In this document: one piece after another, positions 1 through 9,730 of the stretch | How positions within the stretch are numbered: the first letter of the stretch is position 1 | Layout of the letters: each line of letters starts with the position of its first letter | NCBI GenBank assembly: GCA_958448395.1 | Contig: CAUDDP010000009.1 | Span: 1-49,789, forward strand | Direction: 5' to 3' | DNA: 49,789 bases | Source of the DNA: an uncultured Oscillospiraceae bacterium | GTDB taxonomy: Bacteria; Bacillota; Clostridia; Oscillospirales; Ruminococcaceae | Program-made: the position numbers and the translations under genes | The notes under the pieces: generated by a model | The model's database searches: none | The model's input: the letters and a program-made list of their open reading frames with translations, nothing else | Told to the model about the DNA's origin: nothing

Positions 1-1
1 G

Positions 2-1915
2 ATTATGGAAAAAGAACCTACCAGATTGCTCGAAATTCGTGGTATCTCTCCAAAAAAATGTGAAGCGATCGCACAGGAAGTCAAGCAGATTTTTGCTTTG
101 CGAAGTCTTATGCTGTTTCTGTCACAGTACGGCATTCGTTCCCGATATGCCATGCGGGTTTATCAGCGATACGGAAGCGGTGCACAGGAGTTAATTTGTG
201 CGAATCCCTATCTTTTATGCGGTGTTGGGATAGAACTGCCATTTGAAAAGGCAGAGCTGCTTGCCAATGCGATGCAGATGCCGAAAACGGCTGCCCAGCG
301 AATTGTTGCTGGCACCAGATACATTCTTGAACACAATGCTCATAATGGGTATACTTGTCTGCCGCTTGACCGCCTGCAACCAAAGGTTTGCGAATACCTA
401 CAGGTGACAGCGGAAGATTTTACAACTGCCTATGAAGCAGCACAAAAAGATGACTGGCTGGTTGCCTATCAGAAAGGGGAACGGACATTTGTCTATCTGC
501 CGGAGTATTATCGAGCAGAACGGTATATTGCAGACCGCATCTGTGTTTTACGGGATTTTACCGCACCAGAGGACAACGATGCCTATCGCAGTATGATTGC
601 CAAAGAGGAGGCAGAACAGGGCATTCAGTATGCTGATATGCAGCGAAAGGCAATTTTGTCGGCATTGTCCAGAGGATTGTTGATTCTGACTGGTGGACCG
701 GGAACGGGAAAGACAACAACATTAAATGGTATGATTTCTCTCTATGAGAAACAGGGCTATCAAGTGATGCTTGCTGCCCCGACCGGACGAGCAGCACAGC
801 GGATTTCTGATCTGACGGGTTACGAAGCAAAGACCATTCATCGGCTGCTGGAAGTGGAGTTCGATATGGCAGGGATGACAAAATTCCGGCACAATGAGAC
901 AAATCCCTTGCCCTGTGATGTGATTGTTATTGATGAGATGTCGATGGTGGATGTATTGTTATTTGAGAGTCTGCTGCGTGCTCTGCGGCTGAGCTGTAAA
1001 GTAATTATGGTAGGGGACAGCGACCAGTTGCCTTCGGTTGGTGCTGGAAATGTATTGAAAGATTTGATTGACAGTGGACAGGTTCCGGTAGTTGCCCTGA
1101 CGCATATTTTTCGTCAGGCACAACAAAGTTGTATTGTAACGAATGCCCATAAAATTATTACCGGAAACTATCCGGATTTACAGCAGAAACAGGCGGACTT
1201 TTTCTTTTTCCAACGGCTACAGACAGAAGAAGCAACGCAGCTGATTTTAGACTTGGTAAAAACTCGTCTGCCGAATGCCTATCATTATCATCCGATGGAA
1301 GATATTCAAGTGATTACACCATCCCGAAAGGGATTGTTGGGCGTGATTGAGCTAAATCGCCGTTTACAGGCAGTCTTAAATCCCCCCGCAGCTGGAAAGC
1401 AGGAATGTAAATCCATTCTCTATACCTTTCGAGAAGGGGATAAGGTGATGCAGACTCGTAATAATTATGATATGGAATGGCACAAGGATGGAGAGATGGG
1501 TGCCGGTATTTTTAATGGCGATATTGGAACCATTCTTACGTTACAGCCAAAAACTGGGGAAGCGGTTGTTTGTTTCGATGGCCGCAGTGCGGTTTATACG
1601 TTTGACCAGATGGAGCAGCTGGAGCTTGCCTATGCAATTACAGTGCATAAAAGTCAGGGCTGTGAGTTTGAAGTCGTTATCATTCCGCTGTTAGGCGGGT
1701 TTGAAAAGTTGTATTACCGGAATTTGCTTTATACAGCGGTTACCCGTTCAAAAAAGCTTTTGATTCTAATTGGATCACAGAAAAAAATTTATCAAATGGT
1801 AGATAATAATCGACGGTGTCATCGTTACACCTGCTTGAAGCATATGATGACGGAGGGGGCTTCTCATGCAGCAGATACCGAAACCGCTGCGGAACAGTTA
1901 CCGCTTTCTGATTGA
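2..1915 (+). CDS. recD2: RecD2-like 5'-3' DNA helicase, 5' end missing
   Basis: Superfamily 1B DNA helicase of the RecD2 type, probably acting in DNA repair or recombination without RecBC. The frame is open to the first base and the visible part starts at a helix-hairpin-helix stretch (LLEIRGISPKKCEAI). RecD2 proteins usually carry about 100 more N-terminal residues, so the start lies outside the window. In visible-residue numbering, Walker A is GGPGTGKTTT near 230-239, motif II IDEMSMVD near 309-316, motif III GDSDQLPSVG near 337-346 and the late helicase motif TVHKSQG near 546-552. The last 50 bases overlap comF, so the two are probably co-translated. The family call is secure; a role in competence is only suggested by the neighbours comF and radA. 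Confidence 0.93.
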   Translation: MMEKEPTRLLEIRGISPKKCEAIAQEVKQIFALRSLMLFLSQYGIRSRYAMRVYQRYGSGAQELICANPYLLCGVGIELPFEKAELLANAMQMPKTAAQRIVAGTRYILEHNAHNGYTCLPLDRLQPKVCEYLQVTAEDFTTAYEAAQKDDWLVAYQKGERTFVYLPEYYRAERYIADRICVLRDFTAPEDNDAYRSMIAKEEAEQGIQYADMQRKAILSALSRGLLILTGGPGTGKTTTLNGMISLYEKQGYQVMLAAPTGRAAQRISDLTGYEAKTIHRLLEVEFDMAGMTKFRHNETNPLPCDVIVIDEMSMVDVLLFESLLRALRLSCKVIMVGDSDQLPSVGAGNVLKDLIDSGQVPVVALTHIFRQAQQSCIVTNAHKIITGNYPDLQQKQADFFFFQRLQTEEATQLILDLVKTRLPNAYHYHPMEDIQVITPSRKGLLGVIELNRRLQAVLNPPAAGKQECKSILYTFREGDKVMQTRNNYDMEWHKDGEMGAGIFNGDIGTILTLQPKTGEAVVCFDGRSAVYTFDQMEQLELAYAITVHKSQGCEFEVVIIPLLGGFEKLYYRNLLYTAVTRSKKLLILIGSQKKIYQMVDNNRRCHRYTCLKHMMTEGASHAADTETAAEQLPLSD

Positions 1916-2576
1916 TATCTTATTTCCGAACCGCTGTCCTTGTTGTGATACCATTATTGCATGGGATGAGCTAGTTTGTGAAACTTGCCAGATGGAAATC
2001 ATGTTGGACGAGTCTACCCTATGCAGTGGCTGTGGAAAGGCACTGGCAAACTGTATGTGTAAAGAAGGTATGCTGTTTGACGGTGCAACTGCTGCCTGCC
2101 GCTATGAGGGACGGGCAAGACAAGGGGTGCTTCGTTTAAAAGAAGCGGAAAATCTCAACTTTGCATGGTATACCGGCAAGATATTGGGCGAACATATCTT
2201 GCAGAAAGAAGATTGGATGATGGCGGATGCCATTGTACCAGTGCCGATGCAGCGGTGCCAGCGAATACTGCGAGGACAAAATCCAGCAAAACGTATTGCA
2301 GATGCGATTTCCGAAGTGACAAATATACCGGTACGCACAGACCTGCTTTGGAAGAAACGAGGCGGTGTTCCTCAACATACGTTAAATGCTGTACAGCGGC
2401 GGCAAAATGTTCTGCAATTTGCAGCAACAGAAATTCGGCTGGATGGTTATATTTTGATTCTTTGTGATGATGTATTGACAACTGGCAGTACTGCAAGCCG
2501 ATGTGCAGAACTATTGAAGCAGTGCGGTGCAGAAAAAGTGTTTGTTGCAGCGGCAACAACAACGGAAAAAATGTAA
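1866..2576 (+). CDS. comF: ComF family phosphoribosyltransferase-like protein
   Basis: ComF-family protein of 236 residues, the usual length. In transformable bacteria ComF is a cytoplasmic competence protein helping single-stranded DNA uptake; the biochemical role is poorly known. The N-terminus has cysteine clusters expected to bind zinc (C24, C26, C27, C38, C41, then C53, C56, C63, C65). The C-terminus holds the phosphoribosyltransferase signature CDDVLTTGST near 200-209. It begins inside the 3' end of the helicase gene and ends 37 bases before mreB. Orphan comF genes are common in Clostridia, so competence should not be assumed from this gene alone. Confidence 0.9.
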   Translation: MQQIPKPLRNSYRFLIDILFPNRCPCCDTIIAWDELVCETCQMEIMLDESTLCSGCGKALANCMCKEGMLFDGATAACRYEGRARQGVLRLKEAENLNFAWYTGKILGEHILQKEDWMMADAIVPVPMQRCQRILRGQNPAKRIADAISEVTNIPVRTDLLWKKRGGVPQHTLNAVQRRQNVLQFAATEIRLDGYILILCDDVLTTGSTASRCAELLKQCGAEKVFVAAATTTEKM

Positions 2577-2613
2577 AAACAGAATGATAGAAAAAGAAAG
2601 AGGGAGACCATTT

Positions 2614-3636
2614 ATGGCAACAACAGACATCGGGATTGATTTGGGTACTGCAAACACAGTCATTACTTTGGGAAAACGTGGGGTCGTATTGCGGGAACCG
2701 TCTGCGATTGCATATCATTTGCGGACAAAGGAAGTACTGGCAGTGGGCACAGCAGCGTATGAAATGATTGGCAAGACACCGGACTATATCATGGTTGTAC
2801 GACCACTTTCCAATGGTGTCATTTCCGATGACCGGATGGCACAGTATATGATACGGGATTTTATTTTGCGTGTCACAGGGAAACGTCTGATTAAGCCAAG
2901 AATTATTATTTGCGTACCGTCTTTTATTACAGATGTGGAAAAACGAGCTGTTGTAGAAGCAGCAATGAGTGCCGGTTCCAGAAAAGCCTATCTGATTGAT
3001 GAACCAATTGCTGCCTTAATTGGAGCAGGGGTCAATATTGGCAAGGCACGTGGAAATATGATTGTGGATATCGGCGGTGGCACGACAGATGTTGCCATTG
3101 TGTCAATGAACGGGATTGTTACTTCTCATTCCATTAAAGTTGCCGGTAATACGTTGGATCAGGCGATCATTCGCTATGTGCAGACAAAGTATAAGTTGCT
3201 GATTGGCGAACGCATGGCAGAACGGGCAAAAATTCAGCTGACAAATCTATTTGATCCTCGAGAAGATGTGACAATGTATATTAAGGGGCGGAATCTGGTA
3301 AGTGGTATGCCAGAACAGGTGGAAATCAGTGAGACAGAAATTTTTGCAGCCATTGAAGATGAAGTGTCAGATATTATTGAAGCGATTAAAACGGTTCTGG
3401 AGGAAACGCCGCCGGAGTTGGTCGGCGATATTTATGAGAACGGTGTTTTGATGGCTGGCGGTGGTGCAATGCTGGGCGGTTTGCGGAAGCTGGTAGAACA
3501 TACTCTGAAAGTAAAATGTGTTGTGGCAAAGGATGCTCTGAACTGTGTGGCGAAGGGAACTGCGATTGCCTTTAAAAATGTAGACAACTTGCTGGATGGT
3601 TTTGAGAATATTGCCATTTACCAGTACCAGTCTTAA
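2614..3636 (+). CDS. mreB: Rod-shape-determining actin homologue MreB/Mbl
   Basis: Actin-like ATPase of 340 residues that forms membrane-bound filaments guiding lateral cell-wall synthesis. Phosphate-binding motifs are clear: DLGTANT at 9-15, VDIGGGTTD at 151-159 and MAGGGAMLGG near 285. The frame is open further upstream, but the ATG at 2614 is chosen because AGGGAGA precedes it and it gives the canonical MreB N-terminus (MATTDIGIDLG). The helix usually reading IGERTAEEIK is IGERMAERAK here, so it is a somewhat divergent member. mreC and mreD do not follow, which fits an Mbl/MreBH-type extra copy; MreB and Mbl cannot be separated by eye. Confidence 0.93.
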   Translation: MATTDIGIDLGTANTVITLGKRGVVLREPSAIAYHLRTKEVLAVGTAAYEMIGKTPDYIMVVRPLSNGVISDDRMAQYMIRDFILRVTGKRLIKPRIIICVPSFITDVEKRAVVEAAMSAGSRKAYLIDEPIAALIGAGVNIGKARGNMIVDIGGGTTDVAIVSMNGIVTSHSIKVAGNTLDQAIIRYVQTKYKLLIGERMAERAKIQLTNLFDPREDVTMYIKGRNLVSGMPEQVEISETEIFAAIEDEVSDIIEAIKTVLEETPPELVGDIYENGVLMAGGGAMLGGLRKLVEHTLKVKCVVAKDALNCVAKGTAIAFKNVDNLLDGFENIAIYQYQS

Positions 3637-3663
3637 CAAACCGAGAGCAAAAAGGAGAATGGC

Positions 3664-5034
3664 ATGGCAAAATCAAAAACAGTGTTTCGCTGTCAGCAGT
3701 GTGGTTTTGAAAGTGTGAAATGGAATGGAAAATGTCCTTCCTGTGGCACATGGAACAGTCTGATAGAAGAGACGATGCAGCCTAAAGCAGCAGGTGCTGC
3801 TTCTGCCAGAAAAAAAACAGACCTGTCAGATTTTATCCAATCATTGGAGGCTGTCAGCACACAGGAGAACATTCGCTATCATACAGGAATCGGGGAATTG
3901 GATCGGGTATTGGGCGGTGGTCTGGTCAAAGGATCCATTGTTCTGCTTGGCGGAGAGCCGGGTATTGGAAAAAGTACACTGCTGCTGCAAATTTGCGAAT
4001 TTTTAGGTGCTTCGCATTCTGTGCTTTATGTTTCTGGTGAGGAATCCACCAAGCAAATTAAATTGCGTGCAGAGCGGCTGCATGTGACAACGGAGAGCCT
4101 CTATCTGTTAGCAAACAATGATGCCCAGAGCATTTGTGATACCATTGCAGCTTGTGAGCCGGAGATTGTCATCATTGATTCTATTCAGACGATGCAGATT
4201 TCTGATCTTTCTTCCAGTCCGGGCAGTCTGACACAGGTGCGAGAGTGTACAAATCTCTTTATGCATACGGCAAAGCAATATGAGATTCCAATTTTTATTG
4301 TGGGACATGTCAACAAAGATGGGGCAATTGCAGGGCCAAAGGTCATGGAACATATTGTGGATACAGTGTTGTACTTTGAGGGCGATCGAAAATATTCCTA
4401 TCGGATTTTGCGGGCTGTCAAAAATCGGTTTGGTTCGACCAATGAAATTGGTGTATTTGAAATGATGGAGCAAGGCTTGCAGGAAGTGTTAAATCCGTCT
4501 GCGATGTTGTTAGAGGACAGACCAATCAATGTTTCCGGAACGTGTGTCACTTGTGTAATGGAAGGCTCCAGACCCATTTTGGCAGAGGTGCAGGTTTTGG
4601 TGACAAAGAGTAGTTTGCCAAGTCCGAGGCGAATGGCAAACGGATTCGATTTTAATCGGGTTGCGATTATTCTTGCCATTTTGGAAAAACGTTGTGGTTT
4701 GTTTTATGGCACATTGGATGTCTACCTGAATGTGGTGGGTGGTTTTCGGTTAGATGAGCCGTCTGGTGATTTGGCGGTGGCACTCTGCCTTTATTCTTCC
4801 CTGCGGGACAAGGCAATTGATGAACATGTGGCAGCATTTGGAGAACTGGGACTGGGCGGAGAAGTACGCAGTATCTCTAATTTGACGCAGCGGATTCGAG
4901 AGGCGGAGCGAATGGGCTTTACTACTTGTATCATACCGAAGCAATCTATGCACGGTTTAACAGATTCTGCCTTTCAAATTCGACTGGTTGGAGTACGTAC
5001 TTTGAAAGAAGCATTTGATTTTTTGGGAAAATGA
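3664..5034 (+). CDS. radA: DNA repair protein RadA
   Basis: RadA/Sms of 456 residues, full length. It is a hexameric RecA-like helicase that drives branch migration in recombination. An N-terminal zinc finger (C10, C13, C24, C27) is followed by the RecA-like core with Walker A GEPGIGKST at 97-105 and the RadA-specific KNRFG motif at 253-257. The last third is the Lon-protease-like domain (PSGDLAVALCLYSS region), which serves as a scaffold. AAAAGGAGA just upstream sets the start. It is 27 bases after mreB and is closed by a hairpin terminator, so it is probably the last gene of the recD2-comF-mreB-radA transcript. Confidence 0.96.
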   Translation: MAKSKTVFRCQQCGFESVKWNGKCPSCGTWNSLIEETMQPKAAGAASARKKTDLSDFIQSLEAVSTQENIRYHTGIGELDRVLGGGLVKGSIVLLGGEPGIGKSTLLLQICEFLGASHSVLYVSGEESTKQIKLRAERLHVTTESLYLLANNDAQSICDTIAACEPEIVIIDSIQTMQISDLSSSPGSLTQVRECTNLFMHTAKQYEIPIFIVGHVNKDGAIAGPKVMEHIVDTVLYFEGDRKYSYRILRAVKNRFGSTNEIGVFEMMEQGLQEVLNPSAMLLEDRPINVSGTCVTCVMEGSRPILAEVQVLVTKSSLPSPRRMANGFDFNRVAIILAILEKRCGLFYGTLDVYLNVVGGFRLDEPSGDLAVALCLYSSLRDKAIDEHVAAFGELGLGGEVRSISNLTQRIREAERMGFTTCIIPKQSMHGLTDSAFQIRLVGVRTLKEAFDFLGK

Positions 5035-5058
5035 AATATCATGCAATCAGCATAAGAA

Positions 5059-5098
5059 CAGATAGTGTCTTTTTTTGAGATGCTGTCTGATTTTTTTG
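5059..5098 (+). terminator. Rho-independent terminator after radA
   Basis: A 12-pair stem with some G-U pairs (CAGATAGTGTCT with AGATGCTGTCTG), a T-rich loop and a following run of seven T. It begins 24 bases after the radA stop. Confidence 0.7.
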
Positions 5099-5156
5099 TC
5101 ATTTTGCATGAATTCTATAGGAAATGCGATTTCCAGTGAAAAAAGGACACCGCATT

Positions 5157-5190
5157 TTGACAGAGAATCTGCTCTCCTTTCCTTTATAAT
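5157..5190 (+). promoter_or_regulatory. spoIIE promoter with 22-bp spacer and overlapping Spo0A-like box
   Basis: Perfect -35 TTGACA (5157-5162) and perfect -10 TATAAT (5185-5190) separated by 22 bp instead of 17. Bacillus spoIIE and spoIIG promoters have the same wide spacing (21-22 bp) and need Spo0A. The -35 reads on the other strand as TGTCAAA, one mismatch from the 0A box TGTCGAA. Seen: the elements. Inferred: Spo0A control. Confidence 0.6.
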
Positions 5191-5244
5191 AATGAATGAT
5201 TCCGTTCGTGTTCGTAAATTTAAAAGCAGAAAGGACGTATTGCT

Positions 5245-7488
5245 ATGCAACATGTACACGCCGTCAAACAGAGTGCTTTCCCAAAAATTTTATGGGAAGC
5301 CAGTATCGCTTTTCTTTCCGGATTAGTCTTCTCTGGTGCAGAGATTGGAAGCCTGCCGTCTCCGTTACCAATTGCCATTGCCAGTTGTCTTTCCAGCACT
5401 GGAGCTGTTGCTGTTCTGATGGGAACAATGCTGCGATATTTTATGAGCGATTTGTTTTTAGAACGGCTGCCATTACTTTGTGCATTGTTGCTGGTTACTT
5501 GTATTCGCTTATTTTTACGTAGTCATACTTCTGCTGTTTTTCTTTCTCTTTGTACGGGGGTTTGCACTTTATGCAGTGGTGTTCTGCTTTCGTTTCTCCA
5601 ACAAAAGAGCGGACAGGATATTCTGCTTTATGTTATGACTGCCTGTTTAGCCGGAACAACGGCATGGTTTTTACATACGGTTCTCTCTGGTTTGCAGAAT
5701 CAGCAGAAAATTCAATTAAAGTCCGCTACTGGTTGTGCGGCTGCCATTGTTTATATTCTTTGTATTTCTGCATTGACCTCTTTTGATTATCCGTTTATGA
5801 ATGTTGGGCGGATTTTAGGAATTGCTATTACGTTGTTGGCAGCACGACGATTTCGCTATATGGGTGGCGTGATTTGCGGTGCATTGACTGCCTGTGGAAC
5901 GATGCTCTGTGCTGGGGAGTTGGGAATGCCATTGCTTTTTCTGCCGATTACTGGATTATTGGCAGGGTATCTGGTGGATCGTGGAATTGGGCTGATGACA
6001 GTGTTGTTTTTTCTCATCAATGCACTGGCACAGTTGACAGTCAGTCTACAGGTGATTACGTTCTCTTCTCTTGGAGATTTATTTTTAGGATGCATTGCTT
6101 TTTTGCTGCTGAACAATATTTGTTTTGATCGTTGGTTGATTACTGCCAACAGCAACTATGACAGCACGATGCAGACCATTTCCACCCGTTTGCAGTTTAT
6201 GTCTGAAGCGATTCATAGTGTGCGGGAGGATACTGGAGAGATTGCTGCTTTGCTGCAAAAACAAAAACCAGAGCCAGTGAAAGAGGCAGTTTGTGAGCGA
6301 GTGTGTGCCGCTTGTCGGGAACAGCATGATTGCTGGGAGCTGCAACATACGAGAACAGATGCGGCTTTTTCAGATATGGCAAGGCAGCCCGTTTCCACTT
6401 TGCCGGAAGTACCAGAGAGTCTTTCTAATTGTCCGAATGCAGAGCGTTTGCAGCAGCAGTTTTATCGGGAAAAACGACGAGCACAGTTGGAAACGATGCA
6501 GACATCTCGAATGGAAGCGAGCCGTCATATTTTATTTGAGCAGTTACAGGCAACAGAAGACCTAATTGCTTCTGTTGGGGATCGTATGACAGTGCGTTAC
6601 AGTACAGAGTTAACCGACCGAATCTGCTGTTTCTTGGAACGATATGGCTATGACTTCGATTACGTGATTGCTTACTATACGGCAAAAGAACGGCTTGTGG
6701 TGGAGCTGTACTGCAAGAATCGCTCTTTAGACAGTTGTATGCCTGCCATCTGTCATATGCTTTCCGAGTCGCTGGGGATTTCTTTACAAGAATTGGAACC
6801 AGTTCGTACCCGTTCAACGATGCGGTATCGCATGTGCCAGACAATGCGATATCAGTTGGAACAGTATACCGTTTCTGTTCCGGCAACGGAGGATGCAGAG
6901 ATGTCAGGAGATACTGCCATCCGTTTTCAGGATGGAACGGGCTGCACCTATATTGTGCTCTCCGATGGGATGGGAACAGGAGCAAATGCTGCTGTTGAAT
7001 CTAAAATGACAGCAGAAATGTTCCGCAAACTGATTTGCAGCGGAATTTCTCATACCGCAGCGGTTCGTCTCATGAATGGGCTCATGGTGACAAAATCTGC
7101 CGGAGAGGCCTTTGCCACACTAGACGCCGCCTGTGTGGATTTGGATGAGGGTACGATGACCCTGCTGAAATCTGGTGCAGCTTCTACCCTGATTCGACAG
7201 GGCAATACTATTTTGCGGATTTGTGCACCGACGTTTCCCATTGGCTCTACCGCTGTTTGTGACCTCTATGAGAAACAGATTTCATTATCAGAAAATGATA
7301 TATTTGTTATGGTTTCAGACGGCATTCATGAGACAGAATACCAGTTTATTAAAGAGTTGCTGTTGTCTACTGATGATATTCATCGGTTAGCAGAGGAGAT
7401 TTGTGCGAAAGCAGACATCTTTTCGGGTGGAAAGCACCGGGATGATATTACAGTAACAGTCGTAAAACTGTGCAAAAATACAAATTGA
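5245..7488 (+). CDS. spoIIE: Stage II sporulation protein E (PP2C phosphatase)
   Basis: SpoIIE, 747 residues (Bacillus about 827). It dephosphorylates SpoIIAA to free sigma-F in the forespore and helps asymmetric division. The first 290 or so residues are a run of hydrophobic helices. The middle is a Cys-containing, helical regulatory region. The last 200 are the PP2C-type domain with metal-site sequences LSDGMGTG, VMVSDGIHE and a final HRDDITVTV. AGAAAGGA lies 9 bases before the ATG. The upstream promoter has the wide spacing of Spo0A-controlled genes. Its presence marks a spore-forming ancestry; whether the strain sporulates cannot be told from this window. Confidence 0.95.
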   Translation: MQHVHAVKQSAFPKILWEASIAFLSGLVFSGAEIGSLPSPLPIAIASCLSSTGAVAVLMGTMLRYFMSDLFLERLPLLCALLLVTCIRLFLRSHTSAVFLSLCTGVCTLCSGVLLSFLQQKSGQDILLYVMTACLAGTTAWFLHTVLSGLQNQQKIQLKSATGCAAAIVYILCISALTSFDYPFMNVGRILGIAITLLAARRFRYMGGVICGALTACGTMLCAGELGMPLLFLPITGLLAGYLVDRGIGLMTVLFFLINALAQLTVSLQVITFSSLGDLFLGCIAFLLLNNICFDRWLITANSNYDSTMQTISTRLQFMSEAIHSVREDTGEIAALLQKQKPEPVKEAVCERVCAACREQHDCWELQHTRTDAAFSDMARQPVSTLPEVPESLSNCPNAERLQQQFYREKRRAQLETMQTSRMEASRHILFEQLQATEDLIASVGDRMTVRYSTELTDRICCFLERYGYDFDYVIAYYTAKERLVVELYCKNRSLDSCMPAICHMLSESLGISLQELEPVRTRSTMRYRMCQTMRYQLEQYTVSVPATEDAEMSGDTAIRFQDGTGCTYIVLSDGMGTGANAAVESKMTAEMFRKLICSGISHTAAVRLMNGLMVTKSAGEAFATLDAACVDLDEGTMTLLKSGAASTLIRQGNTILRICAPTFPIGSTAVCDLYEKQISLSENDIFVMVSDGIHETEYQFIKELLLSTDDIHRLAEEICAKADIFSGGKHRDDITVTVVKLCKNTN

Positions 7489-7538
7489 TTTTACTGCTTT
7501 TTTTCATACATATAACCGGAATTCTGTGACAACTTTAA

Positions 7539-7574
7539 AACCATTTTTGTACATTGTGCACAAAAATAATGGTT
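7539..7574. repeat. Inverted repeat between spoIIE and glgB
   Basis: AACCATTTTTGT and ACAAAAATAATGGTT flank a 9-base centre; the arms pair except for a small bulge. No T-run follows, so it is not a standard terminator. It could be a weak 3' hairpin for spoIIE or an operator about 50 bp upstream of the glgB -35. Confidence 0.4.
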
Positions 7575-7621
7575 GGAAATTATCGTGGTCTATAAAAATG
7601 TAAGCGAAGATCAAAAAAGGC

Positions 7622-7650
7622 TTGAATCTTGTTGAAAAATATGCTAAAAT
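7622..7650 (+). promoter_or_regulatory. Sigma-A-type promoter of the glg genes
   Basis: TTGAAT, 17 bp, TAAAAT. The predicted start of transcription (near 7657) lies downstream of an in-frame ATG at 7651, which supports translation of glgB from 7681. Confidence 0.6.
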
Positions 7651-7680
7651 ATGAATACCGGAAAAAAAGGAGGGCACATC

Positions 7681-9654
7681 ATGCTGTCAACAAATAAAGC
7701 AAATGAAAATGACTTTCCACTGTACTTATTCCATCAAGGGAAAAATGCAGAAGCTGGAAAATTTTTCGGCGCACATGCATTTAAACGTGGTAGGGGAAGC
7801 TATCATCGGTTTCGTGTGTGGGCACCAACTGCAAAAAGTGTCTCTGTGATCGGTGCATTCAATGAATGGGACAGAACACAAAATCCAATGGAAAAGATTT
7901 CAGATACTGTATGGGAAGTTGTCATTCCAAAATTGAAGCAGTTTGATCTCTATAAATATAGTATTGAGACGAAAGATGGACGCATCCTCGAAAAAGCAGA
8001 TCCTTATGCTGTACACTTTGAAGTACGACCCGGTACGGCTTCTAAACTATTTGAAAGCAGTTACCAGTGGGAAGACGATGCATGGATGCAAAATAGAAAA
8101 AAGCGGATTCCCTATAAAGAACCAATGAATATTTATGAGGTACATCTTGGTTCTTGGAAGCAACATGAGAATGAAAAATTCCCAAGTTATATTGGATTTG
8201 CACAGGAAATCATTCCTTATCTAAAAAAGATGTCATATACTCATGTAGAATTTATGCCGTTGACAGAATATCCATTTGATGGTTCGTGGGGATATCAGGT
8301 AACTGGTTACTTTGCACCGACTTCCCGTTATGGTACACCAGATGATTTCTGCAAAATGGTGGATTTGTTTCATCAAGCTGGTATTGGTATCATTTTGGAT
8401 TGGGTGCCAGCACATTTTCCAAAAGATGCTGCCGGTTTGTGTGAGTTTGATGGTTCTTACTGCTATGAATATACGGATCCTTTGAAAATGGAGCACAAAG
8501 CGTGGGGAACACGTGTATTTGACTATGGAAAGGGAGAAGTTTGCTCTTTTCTGATTTCCAGTGCTTGCAGTTGGCTGGAAGATTATCATGTAGATGGTTT
8601 GCGTGTGGATGCAGTGGCCTCTATGCTTTATTTGGACTATGATCGGCAGGAGTGGAGACCCAATGTATATGGCGGTCATGAAAATCTGGAAGCCGTAGAC
8701 TTCCTGCGTCACTTGAATGAAATGGTATTTAGTAGGAATCCAGATGTTCTGATGATTGCAGAAGAATCCACGGCATGGCCGCTGGTAACTAAGCCGACGG
8801 ATATTGGCGGTCTGGGATTCAACTTTAAGTGGAATATGGGTTGGATGAATGATATGCTGAGTTATGTCTCCCTTGATCCGATTTACCGTTCCTATAATCA
8901 TGATAAACTGACATTCTCCTTTTTCTATTGTTTCTCGGAAAATTATATTTTGCCGATTTCACATGATGAAATTGTCTATGGAAAATGTTCGATGCTGAAA
9001 AAAATGTCGGGGAATCCAGAGAATCAATATGCAACCTATCGGGCTTTTCTTGCCTATATGATGGCACATCCAGGCAAAAAGCTTTTGTTTATGGGGCAGG
9101 AATTTGCACAAATCAATGAGTGGAATTATCAAACACAGCTGGATTGGAACTTGCTGGATGATCCACAACACCAGAAAATGCTGCTGTTCTGCGAGGCTCT
9201 CAATCGGTTTTATCTGGAACATGCACCGTTCTGGCAGAATGATGACTCCTGGAAGGGGTTTAGCTGGATTTCTAACGATGACTATCAACAAAGTGTGATT
9301 GCATTCCGGCGAATTGACGACGACGAAAATGAAATTATGATTGTCTGTAACTTCTGTCCGGTTTTGCGGAATGACTATTGTATCGGTGTACCGTATGCTG
9401 GAAAGTATGAGTTGTTGTTTAATACGGATGATGCCGTATTCGGCGGCAGCGGCGTTTCTGAGAAGTCCTTCCGTACGATTGAAGAACCAATGCATGGCTT
9501 GGAACAGCATATCTCTATGACGCTGGCACCGCTTTCCGTTGTGTATTTGAAGCATGTACCAGTGAAAAAGCGGGCTGCGAAAAAGGGAACCGCAGCAAAG
9601 GTTCATGCAAAACGTGTGACAAAACAACCTGAAAAAAAATCAGAAAAGGCATAA
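7681..9654 (+). CDS. glgB: 1,4-alpha-glucan branching enzyme
   Basis: GH13 enzyme making alpha-1,6 branches in glycogen. An N-terminal CBM48-like domain (FRVWAPTAKSVSVIGAFNEW) precedes the catalytic barrel with all four GH13 regions: DWVPAHF, GLRVDAV (nucleophile D310), AEES (acid/base E361) and ISHDE (D429). Start 7681 has AAGGAGGG in front and lies downstream of the predicted transcription start. Length is 657 residues. The final 30 or so residues are an odd Lys/Ala/Arg-rich tail (KKRAAKKGTAAK and more) beyond the normal C-terminal domain; it looks disordered and could bind polyanions. It heads the cluster glgB-glgC-glgD-glgA. Confidence 0.96.
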   Translation: MLSTNKANENDFPLYLFHQGKNAEAGKFFGAHAFKRGRGSYHRFRVWAPTAKSVSVIGAFNEWDRTQNPMEKISDTVWEVVIPKLKQFDLYKYSIETKDGRILEKADPYAVHFEVRPGTASKLFESSYQWEDDAWMQNRKKRIPYKEPMNIYEVHLGSWKQHENEKFPSYIGFAQEIIPYLKKMSYTHVEFMPLTEYPFDGSWGYQVTGYFAPTSRYGTPDDFCKMVDLFHQAGIGIILDWVPAHFPKDAAGLCEFDGSYCYEYTDPLKMEHKAWGTRVFDYGKGEVCSFLISSACSWLEDYHVDGLRVDAVASMLYLDYDRQEWRPNVYGGHENLEAVDFLRHLNEMVFSRNPDVLMIAEESTAWPLVTKPTDIGGLGFNFKWNMGWMNDMLSYVSLDPIYRSYNHDKLTFSFFYCFSENYILPISHDEIVYGKCSMLKKMSGNPENQYATYRAFLAYMMAHPGKKLLFMGQEFAQINEWNYQTQLDWNLLDDPQHQKMLLFCEALNRFYLEHAPFWQNDDSWKGFSWISNDDYQQSVIAFRRIDDDENEIMIVCNFCPVLRNDYCIGVPYAGKYELLFNTDDAVFGGSGVSEKSFRTIEEPMHGLEQHISMTLAPLSVVYLKHVPVKKRAAKKGTAAKVHAKRVTKQPEKKSEKA

Positions 9655-9730
9655 ATCGTTTTTGCTTGTTTTCTCTGCTGCAATGCGGCAGGATTTATCA
9701 TACAATGCATTTTTGTTAGGAGGAATACAA

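Noticed and set aside
7651..7680. Earlier in-frame ATG for glgB
   Set aside because: It lies at or before the predicted transcription start; the strong AAGGAGGG site belongs to the ATG at 7681.
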